A stretch of DNA of 64,000 nt from Cladobotryum mycophilum. Taxonomy: Eukaryota > Ascomycota > Sordariomycetes > Hypocreales > Hypocreaceae. The stretch covers positions 806,001 to 870,000 of the forward strand of contig JAVFKD010000016.1 in the NCBI GenBank assembly GCA_036429605.1. The letters run 5' to 3'. Of the stretch, positions 44,253-55,270 are shown piece by piece. Numbering within the stretch: position 1 is the stretch's first letter; each line of letters starts with the position of its first letter. Under the pieces are notes generated by a model. That model did not search any database. It was given only the letters and a program-made list of their open reading frames with translations, and was not told where the DNA came from. The position numbers were made by a program, and so were the translations under genes.

Positions 44253-45970
44253 TCATGCCAAGGTCGTTGCCTCGGTCTTTTTCCCTAATTTGACCCTTGG
44301 TTTGTCCATCATGCTTCGCTGGGCTCGTCTCTGTTGTCTGAGCTTGCACTCCAAGGCATAGCCTGGCTCATTTGCCTTGCGCCACTCGATCCATGCCTCA
44401 TACGCCTGCTGGTCACTAGGGTCTGGACGTCGAGGTTTTGGCACAGCGGGAGGCCGACTGGCCGCTCCAGCGACTGGCAATGGGCATGCTGGCGCCACCA
44501 GGCAGGGATTAACAGGGCCAGCCAAAGGGAACACTGTATTCAAAATAGGTGTTGGTGGAAGGCTCAAAATATTCCCCGCAATGGGTTGCAGAACTGGCTG
44601 GGTCGTCAGTGTAGGGAGTGGTGTTAATGTCGGTGCGGGCCCAAAACATTGTAACTGATCCGTCGTAATCGGAAGTAGCCCGCCAGAAAGCAGACCGTCG
44701 AGGGGAATGGGTGGAACGGGGCCATAACCAAACCCCAGTTGCATGCTAGATGTCACAGGAGTTGACTGATACGGGGGGCAGGGTCTAACGTAGTGTTCGT
44801 CGCAACCAGGTGACTCCCAAGAGGCGCCTGGGGTTTCTCCGTCTTGCTAGCAAGAGGCATTCGGGAAAATGGCTGAAAATCTGGTTCAGAGCATCCAGAT
44901 ATAGCCGAATCTTCTCTGAACTTCAACGTCGGGAATTCATCTCGGGATAAGAATTCTCTAGCTCTTGGGTTCAAACTTTTGAATTTGCCATGGTCTTCCA
45001 TGCAGACCCCGGAATCGTTGGTATCCTCCTTCTTGTGTGACTTGATTTGGCCGTAATTAAATCCGTCACACGGCTCTGAAGCCGTATCCACCCTTCTGCC
45101 AGCACCTTGTATTGGGTACCGAAACGTTGAGGTTTCCGTAGTGCTTTCCGTCTTGTTATCGACGTCGATATTTCGAGTCTGTCCAGTACTTCGAGTAAGC
45201 TTTTCCAAAATTCTCTGAAACCCCTTGTCCATAGCCTCTGTGCTTTCAGAGGTTTGTTGAACACCGATTGCCGGGGCGGAGTGGCTATCAGAGAATGAAC
45301 GACAGCTGCTGGAAGATGGCCCCTTGCGAGGGGTAACAGCGCCAGCTTGAAGAGCAATTCTTAGCTGTTCCTTTTGTTCATTTCCCGAGTGTCCAAAGTG
45401 CATCACTGCTTCTTTATTCAAGTGCTGAACCTTCACCAAGGGGTGCGAGTCGCCATCGCGCGGGAGGCCAAGCTCAAAGAGGTTCAGGGGGCCATCATCC
45501 TCGCGTAGAGGGCCAAGATCGATATGCTTATACACTTCATAGAAACCTTCGTCTTCAGAATAGTCCAGGTCGACTGATATTTGGAAGAAATTGGACGTGA
45601 ATGTAGTCCTGTCTCGCATTTCCATCATAGCCTTGGCCTCTCGGTTTGCATTTGAAAGAATGCCAAACTGCACCGATGAATCATGACATCTCATCTCATC
45701 ACTGGAGAATACAGACGAACTCTGACCCCTTCTTGCTCTCTTTTTTCTTTCAGAGAGGCTCTCGTTGGTGGCTGAAGAACCTTCAGTCTTCGGACGCGTC
45801 CTCCAGTTGGGATTGTTCTGTGCCGTGAGTCCCAAGGCTCCTGTCATAAACCTCGACAATTGCTGGTGTTGATATGATTCGCTCTTCTGGTTTTTTTCGC
45901 CGGAAGCCTTTCGAGTCTTGAAAGCGCCCAGGTGGCGTGTCGATGGGGATCGATTGAGCGTATCCCCCAT
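44253..45970 (-). CDS. Hypothetical protein, unrecognised (about 557 aa; broken or spliced at ~44.77 kb)
   Basis: A 405-codon frame starts at ATG 45970-45968 (A at -3) and stops at 44753-44755. Coding-like sequence continues one frame over from there to a stop at 44253. Two explanations fit. A 44-nt intron at 44746-44789 (GTTAGA...CTAG) would give exons 44790-45970 and 44253-44745. Alternatively, the C6 run (44773-44778) is one base short; with C7 the text reads naturally as DPAPPYQSTPVTSSMQLG. The N-terminus is basic (RKKRARRGQ near residue 76), the middle is acidic and Ser-rich with a FYEVYKHIDLGPL block, then comes a Pro-rich stretch. A charged helix near the C-terminus reads QAYEAWIEWRKANEPGYALE. 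I do not recognise the family; nuclear location is only suggested by the basic patch. Confidence 0.65.
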
Positions 45971-47450
45971 TTTTACCCCTTCTTTCTTGTGAGCCCGAAT
46001 ATCGAGATGAAGGGGGCTGGGGCACTCACCCTACCACGCAGCAACCACGTTGGATTGAATGATTCAGGTCGAGTTTTAGGGTGATGGAGATGGATGCAAC
46101 AGCAATGGAATCGTGTATGAGCTTCCGCCGTAGTTTGAGAATACTCGGTCAGTCCAGATGAGCCCCCTGATCCAAACTCCTTGATGATTATTGTGACTTG
46201 TTATGAGCGAATATTATGGACTCGGATCTGAAGGACAAGTCGATTAATTTCGAGCCGACATACCATGTAGTCGCTTTGTGTAATGGCAACAGTTCAAGTT
46301 GACAGACAGAAGCAAAGAGCCTTGCCAGGTAACGGCCAGGATAACCCAAGCCAGCCCAAGTCAGACTCGGAGCTGTGGACAACAACGTCTGTTCAATGAA
46401 AAGCTGCAGAAGCAAGGCTCCGCGATGCTCCAACAAGATATACGATTGGACAAGGATGCCAAAGGACTTTATTGATCAAAAGCCTCAAAGCCGACGAGTT
46501 GCCAACAAGAATCCTAACGTTTGTGCGATAAAACCCGTCGCTGAACAAAGGGGGAAGAGGGTGGGGAGAGAAAAAGGAACGCTCGAAATGGGGCTATTGG
46601 GGCAGAAGGCCAAGAATAAGTTGTACCTGTTTGTTTGTTTGTTTGTTTTTTTAGCTGCAATAAAGCTGAGTCCAAAAAGCGAGATCGAGAGAAACTTGGA
46701 GGCGTAGGCGTGCTTGTTGTTGCGTTTGTGCGTCTGAGGGTTTCCAAGAAAGAAAGGAAGAAAGAAAAGAAAAGAGTTGATGGAGGGAGTGATTTTTGGA
46801 GGGGGTGATGATGGGATGGGATGGGATGGGATGCAAGAGGGTGGTGGTGCTGTGGAAGTGGCAAGTCGCGTTGAGTCAATCGCGATTGTCGATAAAAACG
46901 CACAAGTGCAAAAACGGATTCAGCAGAAGGAGTTTCCCAATATCGAGATGCACTTTGTCGCTTCCACCAAGGTCTATCTGGTTCGCTCTTTCGACTGTTC
47001 CCAAGGCAACCCAACCGACAACGCAAGATTACAAGAATTATATCGACAGAGTCTCCTTGATAACATCCATCTACTTCCTACAGGATCCCTATAATATCTA
47101 CTAATACCTTGGGCATACATTCGTCTTTCCACCAGATACTAGACTATTAAACAACTAGGACTATAGTATGTCTTGCACCAAGTCACAACAGTCACCAACT
47201 CAATAGCAATATACATGATAGTCAATCAGTCAGTATCAAGTTCATAACTCGTATTGCATTTCTTCGATCCAAAGACATGGGAACACTCATTGATACAAAA
47301 CACAACGCTCTCATCAAACACCCAGCAGCAACACCCATCGTTGTCATCATTCCCAATAAACAATTTGCCAACTCCAAAAAGACAGCATCACATCACAGTA
47401 AGAATATCCTGCCCAGCCTTGAATAACTCGTACCATCATCCTTAAACTCT
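45971..47450. other. Intergenic region between two minus-strand genes
   Basis: Normal composition with no supported gene. It contains a (GGGAT)n run at about 46806-46832 and (GTTT)n near 46628-46646. The part just upstream of 45970 contains a possible leader intron (GTGAGT near 46028), and the part near 47451 should hold the 3' end of the AIM24-family gene. Confidence 0.45.
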
Positions 47451-49053
47451 TTAATTCTGAACAGTAAGTCCTCCAATAAAGGCAGCAAATGCTTTCTGTA
47501 GATAAAAAAATTAGCAACAGACAAAAACACATCCATATTATTTGCTGGCTGGCAACTTACAGCATTCCTGGTCTGCAGATACACGGTACCTGGGCCAGTA
47601 AACTTGCAGACAAGACCCTCTGCTGAGGCCATGTTGGAGATGATGCCACCAGACGCTACTCTTTCCAGAGTATACTTGGTGTTCCACGCAACGAGATGAC
47701 CGTTGTCTACCATATAAGTTTCTCCGTGGGCAAGCTGTTGCCGGTCAGCACTCTATCCAGGCCCAGCCAAATCCCATGTAAACTCACATCTTTCCTGATA
47801 ATAGCACCAAAGCTGGACACCCACAGGATACCAGTTCCGCTCATCTTGTAGATAAAGAGACCCTCACCACTGAACATGGCCTGCGAGAGACCCTGTCGCT
47901 TGTGGTCCTTGACAACAGCCTGTGTCGAGGCCAGGTAAGCGTCGTGACCTACAGACCACTCCGCACGTCCATCCAATCTGATACTTGTGATATCACCGAG
48001 CGACGAAGGCGCAAGGAGCAGCTCACCGGGTCCGGTGTAGCTGGAACTGCTCATATCACCACCGGCAATCATCTTCTTCAAGCTGAACTTGACGGTACCC
48101 TTGAGAGTAATAGTGGGGGACATGGCAACCATGGCACCTATCACAGATTAGCAACTACACTGAGCTTACTCGTGGGTATCAGCTTCTTCCACGTACCTGG
48201 CTTAGCAGCCAGGGGGCAGCCCATTGCCAGCTGGATGGTCAAGATGGTGTTGGTATCCCGATGGCTGATGCGATAGCTACCTCCGTTAAAGGTTCCCACA
48301 TCATCAGCGGTCGTAACAGCTCCAGCTCCAACAAAGTTGGTTGGCGGCGGCGCCCCCGTACTCGCACCCCCAGCCGGATGACCCTGAGGCGGTCCCTGAG
48401 GTGGATGTCCCTGAGGCTGTCCCTGGGGCGGAAGTCCCGTCTTCTCCGGCGGATATGGGCTGTTGTTCTGGGGATATGACGGAGGGGCACCACCCTGAGG
48501 CGATGCCTGTTGAGGTCTCTGGGCGTCCGGCGCAGGGTTAGGTCGCATCGCCAAGTTCAACTGGCCGCCGGATTGGGAGTGGGCATGCTGCGGCGACTGT
48601 CCAGCGGCACCGGCGCCGGCAGGAGGAGGGGGTAGTGGCCGGGCGTTGGCTGCTGGATCTGGGGCGACGGAGTATGCTGCTGAGGCGGCGGGTATCCTCC
48701 CGGACCCGGCGAACCGGCCGGGGGAGAGGCTTGAGGCGGAGGAGGATAGTATTGGCCCTGGTTCGTGGGAGGAGAGTTCGGAGGAGGGGCGTATTGTTGA
48801 TATTGCTGCTGCTGCGGCGGAGGGGCATATTGCTGCTGCTGAGGGGCTGTTCACGAGAGATTGTCAGGAAAAGAAAAAAACGAAGACGGATCATTGGTAT
48901 CGTTGGGAGTTGTCAACTGACCTCCTCCCGCGCCAGGCGGAGCTGCAAGAAAGAAAGAAAAGCTGTTAGCCAACGAAGCTCTCTCACAAGGTCGCAAATT
49001 GGAAGGGGGATCGCAAATATCTTACGCGGATAGTAATTCTGCTGATTAGACAT
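47451..49053 (-). CDS. AIM24/DUF124 (TRAP-like) family protein with Pro/Gln-rich N-terminus, six exons, apparent frameshift
   Basis: Exons on the minus strand are 49026-49053, 48922-48942, 48197-48846, 47788-48137, 47561-47734 and 47451-47495. All introns are GT-AG, 53-83 nt. The protein begins MSNQQNYYPPPPGAGG. A Pro/Gln-rich tract follows (repeats like YAPPPQQQQ), and then the AIM24 domain: GTFNGGSYRISHRD, a Gly-rich beta-sheet core, WVSSFGAIIRKD, and a C-terminal KAFAAFIGG ending in QN. Within exon 3 the Pro/Gln frame runs into a stop, while the domain is one frame over. The switch coincides with the C5 run at 48628-48632; one extra C restores GHYPPPPAGAGAAGQ. No GT-AG intron can explain it. 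AIM24 relatives in yeast affect mitochondrial inheritance and inner-membrane organisation; the role and location of this long fungal form are not established here. Confidence 0.88.
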
Positions 49054-50510
49054 GGCCGGAACGCGCGCGCGCCTTGGATTCCAAAAAAGGAAGATGTCAG
49101 GTTGATCGCCGAGAGTTCTTGATTCCTTCTTTTTTTGCGTCGTTTTGAACCGCCCGCTGGAAGTTGTCGAAGCGAGATTGGAAAATCAAGCGGTGGGACA
49201 AACGGTTGGCGTGGGGGGAGGAGGAGGAGGAGGATGAACGAAACGGCTGAGGTTTAGGTAGTTTCTTGGGTTTGACACGTCCCTCGGGCGAAAAGCTGGC
49301 TTGAACGATGGTTTTTTATTACAAGTATTCCTCGCAGCAGGACAAATTGATGGAATTGCAAGTGGTCGCGGGGCAGCATCAATTCAATAAATCCATGTAT
49401 TAAAATGTTGTTCCGACACGAGACACACGAGGCAAGGCAGAGGACGAGGCAGTTCCCCAGCGCAATTCACACATACTACTAGAACTACTTACAAAGTACC
49501 TTGAACTACTAGGAAAGGTACAGCTACTACAGCTAACGTACTTGCTGGTGGACGCGCAGCGCAGCATCACCGCGCCACCACCAGAAGCTGTTCTAGGTGG
49601 TAGGTAGGTTGCTTGGTTTTACCCCGCAGGGACCTGAACAAGGTCAATGGCCTCCATTCAACAAACGGCCTGGAGCCAGCCTCTATAAAGCCTAGAGCCT
49701 AGAGCTTAGAGCCTAGAGCCCCCCTCTCCACTGTACTGAACAGCCCAACTTTCAGCGGCTCAGCCATTCCATTCAATTCAACTCTCAGCGCCCCCGCACG
49801 GGCAGACAGAAACCTGGAACCAAGCGTTCAATTTGGTTGGTCGACCGTTGCCGGTTTCTGCTGCTGCTGCTGGGAGGAGGAGGAGGAGAGAGGTTAACGG
49901 AGTTGCGGAGTGGGTGTAGTGCTGGCGTAAACAAAATGGCGCTGGGCGCTTAGTCGAACAGCCTCGCTCTATTTCACGCACACCCTTTCTTTCTTTCTTT
50001 CTTTCCTTTTTGTTCGGGTTCACAACAACAAACGGTGAGTGGAGTGAGATCAGCTTATTGAAGAAAATAGAGTTGAGCGAGGGCAGAAGGAGAGAGCGCT
50101 AGTCGATGGAATATGGAATCAATTCAAATGCAATGCAAATCATTTTGTCTTCTTCAAGCAGGCTTTCTTTTTTTTTTTGGTAGCGAAGGGGGAAGGGAAA
50201 GGGAGGGGATGGGGTGACCATACAGGTAAGATAAGGTATGCAATCGTGCGTTCATCTTCGCCCGCAAGCAAGGCTCGCAAAACCCAATACTATGGTTCAG
50301 CCGCCCCGTTAAAAAGAAAGAAAAAGAGTTACTTGTACTATGGGGGAGGAGGTGTGTGGTACAAGCACTTGTAGATTGAAGGCGTCGAGTTGAGCGCAAA
50401 CACTAGGGCTGAAGAGATCGCTTCTCATTATTGGCTTTCTTTTCTTTTTCTTTCTTCTACCCCTTCTCTTCCTTACCCTTCCCTTCTACCACAAGTACTA
50501 CTACCCAACG

Positions 50511-50546
50511 ATGGCAAAGCAAGTTCGTGGCTTAAACAAGGTCAAG
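50511..50546 (+). other. Possible first coding exon of an unidentified gene
   Basis: An ATG in good context (AACGATGGC) follows about 100 bases of pyrimidine-rich leader, as is common before fungal start codons, and opens MAKQVRGLNKVK. It is followed directly by a GTAAGC donor at 50547. No continuation exon could be established. One acceptor (GACCTAG at about 50768-50774) keeps the frame open for 38 further codons but shows no recognisable similarity. It may be a real small gene, divergent from the AIM24-family gene, or chance. Confidence 0.25.
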
Positions 50547-53500
50547 GTAAGCTTATTTCGTTAGAACGGGATAGTCTGTCTGTCTGTCTGTCTACCCGTT
50601 CCACAATATTATGTGTATGCGTGTCTCTCTCTCAAGCGAAACCAGGTCTCTGGTAACGGCGACTTTTGTGGCAGTCGATAGAGTCGCACTGGTAAATGAT
50701 CCCCGAAGTAAGACGGCGTTCAGGAAGAAGCAGATCGCCGGTAGTGCTAACCGCCCCCCTGGTCATTGACCTAGGTAACCATGTTGCTTAAACAGAGCAC
50801 CGAATATACATACAGACAACACAATTTCATAATTCCGACAATGCATAGAGCTGACTGGACAAAGTTGACCTACCCGAAACAAGAAACATAATAAAATAAT
50901 GGACTGCCTGCTGCAACGTTGCCTACCTGAGAAAATTGACGGTGCCACTACAACAACAAGTATAATCGGTGGAATCACAACACCCACCATGCTTGGTAAT
51001 TAAAGAAAACATACGTTTCCACAGAATAGTCCCAATCAATAACGCCCTTTGGCGATGAATCATGGTTAGGCAGTGTAGACAAAAATCATCCAATCGGACC
51101 CTAAACTGCCCTCCGATCATCTCGGCGGAATAACTCTTTGAGGCTCTTTTCCTGATTCCGGGTACCGCAACTGATCCTTCCGGCTCATGGCTAGGATATG
51201 TAACCACTCCCAACCTATTCGAGGCTTGAATCGCCTACCAAAGTGCCAAGAAAACGACAGAACTCTTCGGAAGGTATCCGGGGTCAGTCATGCAACAAAA
51301 CTCATTCCAAGTTTCTTGTAAAACCACCTCCCCAAAGGCCCCCCCCCTTCCATAACAAAAGAGAGAAGAGGAGAGAGATGCTGACACTTTCCTGAAACGG
51401 TCGGATAAATAAAGAGGAGGATAGCAGTGGATATCGCCAACAGGAAAATGGATTCCCCTCCCAAATCCACTCGCGATCGGGTATTTGTAAGATGCATACG
51501 GCAAAACTAACCAACGAACAAACAAAAGGCCTTACCCAGCCAGCTTGAAACAGGCGAGGATTAGACTCCCGGGCTGCCGAGAGTAAAGGACCGATCCTTC
51601 GACAGCATGGATCGATTCTCTCCCCCTCCCCCCATGCCAGAGACTGACTGCATCGTTAACAAGCCCATTCTAAGCCCTGATCAATGCGCCGCTTCCCGAA
51701 TTCTTGGGATAATGCGACCTCAGAAGCCCGCGAACGCACGCACGCTGATTCTAGGACTAGCGTGCAAGAGGCAAAGCAAATCGTTCCAGAATCCTCATGA
51801 GAACAACTGGGGTATCATCAAGCCATGGTTTCATCGTGGAACAAACATGCGTGTTTCCCCATGACGAGAAAACGCCTCATCCCTCTTTAGCGCTGTGTCC
51901 CCCTTCCAAAACACCGATCCCGTCAAAGAGGACCCAAGAGAGAGACAGAGAGACAGAGAGAGTCGCAAGCATAGTACGTTTTGGTCGTAGGAGTAGAAAA
52001 TGCCCGCCGCGTGTAAGCAACCCAAAAAAAAACCTTGTGCATTAGAGAATCTGTTTGCCTGGCACTTGCAGGCCAAAGTTTGCCACCAATAGGAACACTG
52101 GCCGTTGCAGCTCTGCCCCTCCCAAGATCTTGACAAACCCTCTCTTTGCAAAGGGCCATGCCATGTCACGGGCCCCTCGTAGTAGAAAAGCCCACATACA
52201 TACACACGATAAACCCTTTCCCGTATGCTTGCCCGCATCAAGGAAGGATTCATCGCTGTCCAGGTTCAAGGGAGTCGTGGTCTCAATACCAGGAAGAGCC
52301 CCCTTTCGATAGTGCACCCGATAGTCGTGAGTGTGAGGTGCAGCCCCGCGTATGCACGGCTGCGGAACCGTGCCCTGCAAAGAACAAAGGCATCCACACT
52401 GCACCCTGTCCCCTTACCATGGGCTGATGCGGGCATGAGAGGTGGAAAATAGAGTGCCGGGGGCCCCTCCCCTTGCTTACCAGCATCCGTTGATTTCAAC
52501 GGCGACAGGGTTACCCGGTAGACGAGATGCTAACGTTTTCTCCTCATGTCTGTCCCGAGAATTTGGGAATTACTCCATAACACCGGTGATGAAAGGCATA
52601 TGACATATGACGGGGAAAGTCTATGTGTCGTTTTTGTCCTACTTGTTCATATGTCCAAGTATGTATGTATGTAGGTTATTACCAGGTTTGGGCGATGTCC
52701 CGAGAAGGTGCTCAGAAGAACTGACAAGGAGGCATGGAAAGAGTCCGACCTCCCTAAACAGAACCTGCTAGGCAAACAATGGCGCAACACCTTCAGCTCC
52801 CCATTAATCGAAATATCGAAGACGTTTTCTTGAGGCGTCAGTCAGGTGAAGGCAGTCCTTACCCTGTCCTCAGCCTTGACTCATAGTCCCAAACAACTTC
52901 TCCAATGTTTGACTCGATGTGTTCCTTTTGCGATTTCAGCTCAAAGGCAAATATTATATGATTGACCGTGTTTCAGGGTCCGGACTAAATATTTGTAAGA
53001 GAGAGAAAGAAAGTCCTAATTTGTTGGTGGCAATATCTCTTCTTTAGCCTACGCAGAAGCTGCCGCGTCTGGCCCCCTCTTCTACACCGGGAATCTCGTC
53101 ACGAGCGAATTCAAGCTTACAATTAAAACGATAATGATGCCGACAAGCAAACGCTTGGAGCAGCTTAATAGCTACTGAAGGCATGTTGGTCCGCTGGTCC
53201 GTAGATTCGGTATCAAGAGGAAGCACATACCAATACCAAGCCCAGTTACCAGTGCCAGCGCGCTGGGCGGCGGGATGAAAAAAGAACCACAATTTTCTTC
53301 AAGCGAAACGGTCCCGAAGAGATCCATTGCCATGATCATCTCATGATAAAGGGGGTGAGGGGCCCAGTTTCTGTACTGGGTCAGGGGCAAGGACTTTTGG
53401 GGAAAAGACCAACATTGGCCACCACCCGATGCCCATGTCGGTTTAATGACAGGTGTTCGCTGATGGAGCCCAATTTTCTTGACTCGGTAGGGCCAACTCT

Positions 53501-55179
53501 GTGTGTGTTCAAAAGACACGCGGAATTCCGCCGTGCGTCTGAGACGAGTGAATGCTTGACTGACCCAAAGGGGTTAATGACAGGATGGGTCACCAGTGCA
53601 CCACAACGGGCAACCAAAACGTGAGAGAAAAAATAAAATAAAGAAAATTCTCCGTCGGCAAATGTCTAAGCGTGCTCTTGCGTTGGTGAAAGGGATAATT
53701 TGCTATCCGCGCCCGTCATGATTCACAAAAAGTTGTTTATCCCCAGCCAACAGAGTCAGTACAAGGATCGGTCAGGCCCTTCAGCTCATGTTTACCCAGC
53801 GCCATGGTTCGGCCACTTGGCAGTGTATGCAGTGTTTATAGATATGAATCCATCCACCCAGAGGGATGGGAACGGGACCCGTAAGGGCCAATTTATTGGG
53901 TGGTGCAGCTTACCGGTGACACGACAACGAAGCGCCGACGCCATCCCATGTGGCCATTTTTGTATAACCGGTTTGATCCAATGGAGGAGTTTGAGGTGGT
54001 ATCGGCATTACAAAACCAGTTTACCGTGGCGGCACTAGCATGACGATCCAAACTCTTGGATCTGCAACATTCTGAGATATAGAGTCGCATAGTGATGAGA
54101 AATTGGCAGTGTCAAAGATTAAAAATCTGCCGACTAGTTGTTAGCACCATGTTCGGCCAGCTCCGCCGCAACGCGCTAAGTTCGTCATTCTGTCTCGTCT
54201 CTCGCTCGCCTCATACCCACAGTTACAGACGGGGGGCCGCGTGAATGACCCCAAAAAGTTTATCCGCATGTGTGGTGAGAGAAACGCTTGATCGGACACG
54301 GACGCGGCTTGACTTGACTTGTGTGTTGGCGGATATTTGCGAGGATATCAGTAGTTATGAAGTGCGATCTATTGACCAGAAGCGGAGAGGCCCAGGTTAC
54401 AGGGCAAAGTTGCAGGCAGTGCCAGACACGGCACGATTCGTCTCGCTTCGATTCCGCACGGCTCATGAATCAAAGATTTGGGCGAGAGTCGTCCATCCGT
54501 GCCGCGCACACACGGGACAGAGCTCGTTCGTGAGTGGTCGGATCTCGACGGAGTATGAAAATATGTCTTGGATGTCCAAGACCCTGCGCTCGGCTGTTTC
54601 TAAAACGTGTACTCCGTACCAGGCTGCATATAAGTCGATCCGCGCGCAAATGAGAGGAATTTCCAATGATTATGGTAAACCCCCGTCGGATTCTCACTCA
54701 GTCATGATCTTTGTTTCGCGATCGATTCGGCGTTCGGTATAAACGTGAGCAAAAAAGGAGATCATGAGTTGGGGACGGGCCCACAAGAAGCAAAATATTA
54801 TTCGTCGCGAAGACACGGAATCCGTAGCTGTGGTAATAAAAAGGGAGGGGAAACTGTTTTCAAAGACATTTGATATTCGGAACGGAGAAAATAGTGACGG
54901 AAGAAGAAAGAAATGAAGGAGGAAAGGGAGAGAACAGAAAAGTGGAATTAGATTGGAAGCTGCATGTTTCTATTTTCCGTCTTCTGTACAGATGGAAAAC
55001 TGGGAGCCTGTTGTGTTGCGTTGGCCTTGCTGCAGCTTTTTCTGAGTTGGGAATCTTGAGATGCAAGACGACTCGGGATTGCAATGGTGGTATTGCGCTA
55101 CTGATTCGTGAAGTGACTGCGCCGCTGCAAACATGACTGACGTAGCCAGAGAAACAGCCCGTTATTGACTCCCAGTCGG

Positions 55180-55270
55180 GTGTCAGAAAGGACGGGACAA
55201 ATGGGGTCGATATTGTCTGGTAGATCGATGTTCTCTGTCCCGTGTTTTCTGACACGGAGTTGGCTCCGTG
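55180..55270. repeat. 20-bp imperfect inverted repeat followed by a 7-bp perfect hairpin
   Basis: GTGTCAGAAAGGACGGGACA (55180-55199) pairs with TGTCCCGTGTTTTCTGACAC (55236-55255), with two mismatches and a 36-base loop. CACGGAG-ttgg-CTCCGTG at 55253-55270 overlaps the end and forms a second small stem. No TA or other duplication was seen at its ends, so it is not an obvious MITE. Confidence 0.7.

Noticed and set aside
48538..48894. Arg-rich 118-codon frame overlapping the AIM24-family gene
   Set aside because: It is the third frame of exon 3; the Pro/Gln and AIM24 frames have clear coding content and splice sites, this one does not.
48635..49033. Plus-strand Arg-rich frames opposite the Pro/Gln-rich exon
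   Set aside because: They are reverse-strand reflections of Pro/Gln codons, which read as Arg/Leu/Gly-rich strings on the other strand.
50763..51525. Minus-strand frames with hydrophobic stretches, possible spliced membrane protein
   Set aside because: Hydrophobic runs occur in several overlapping frames, but no consistent set of donors and acceptors joins them and no family resemblance is visible.
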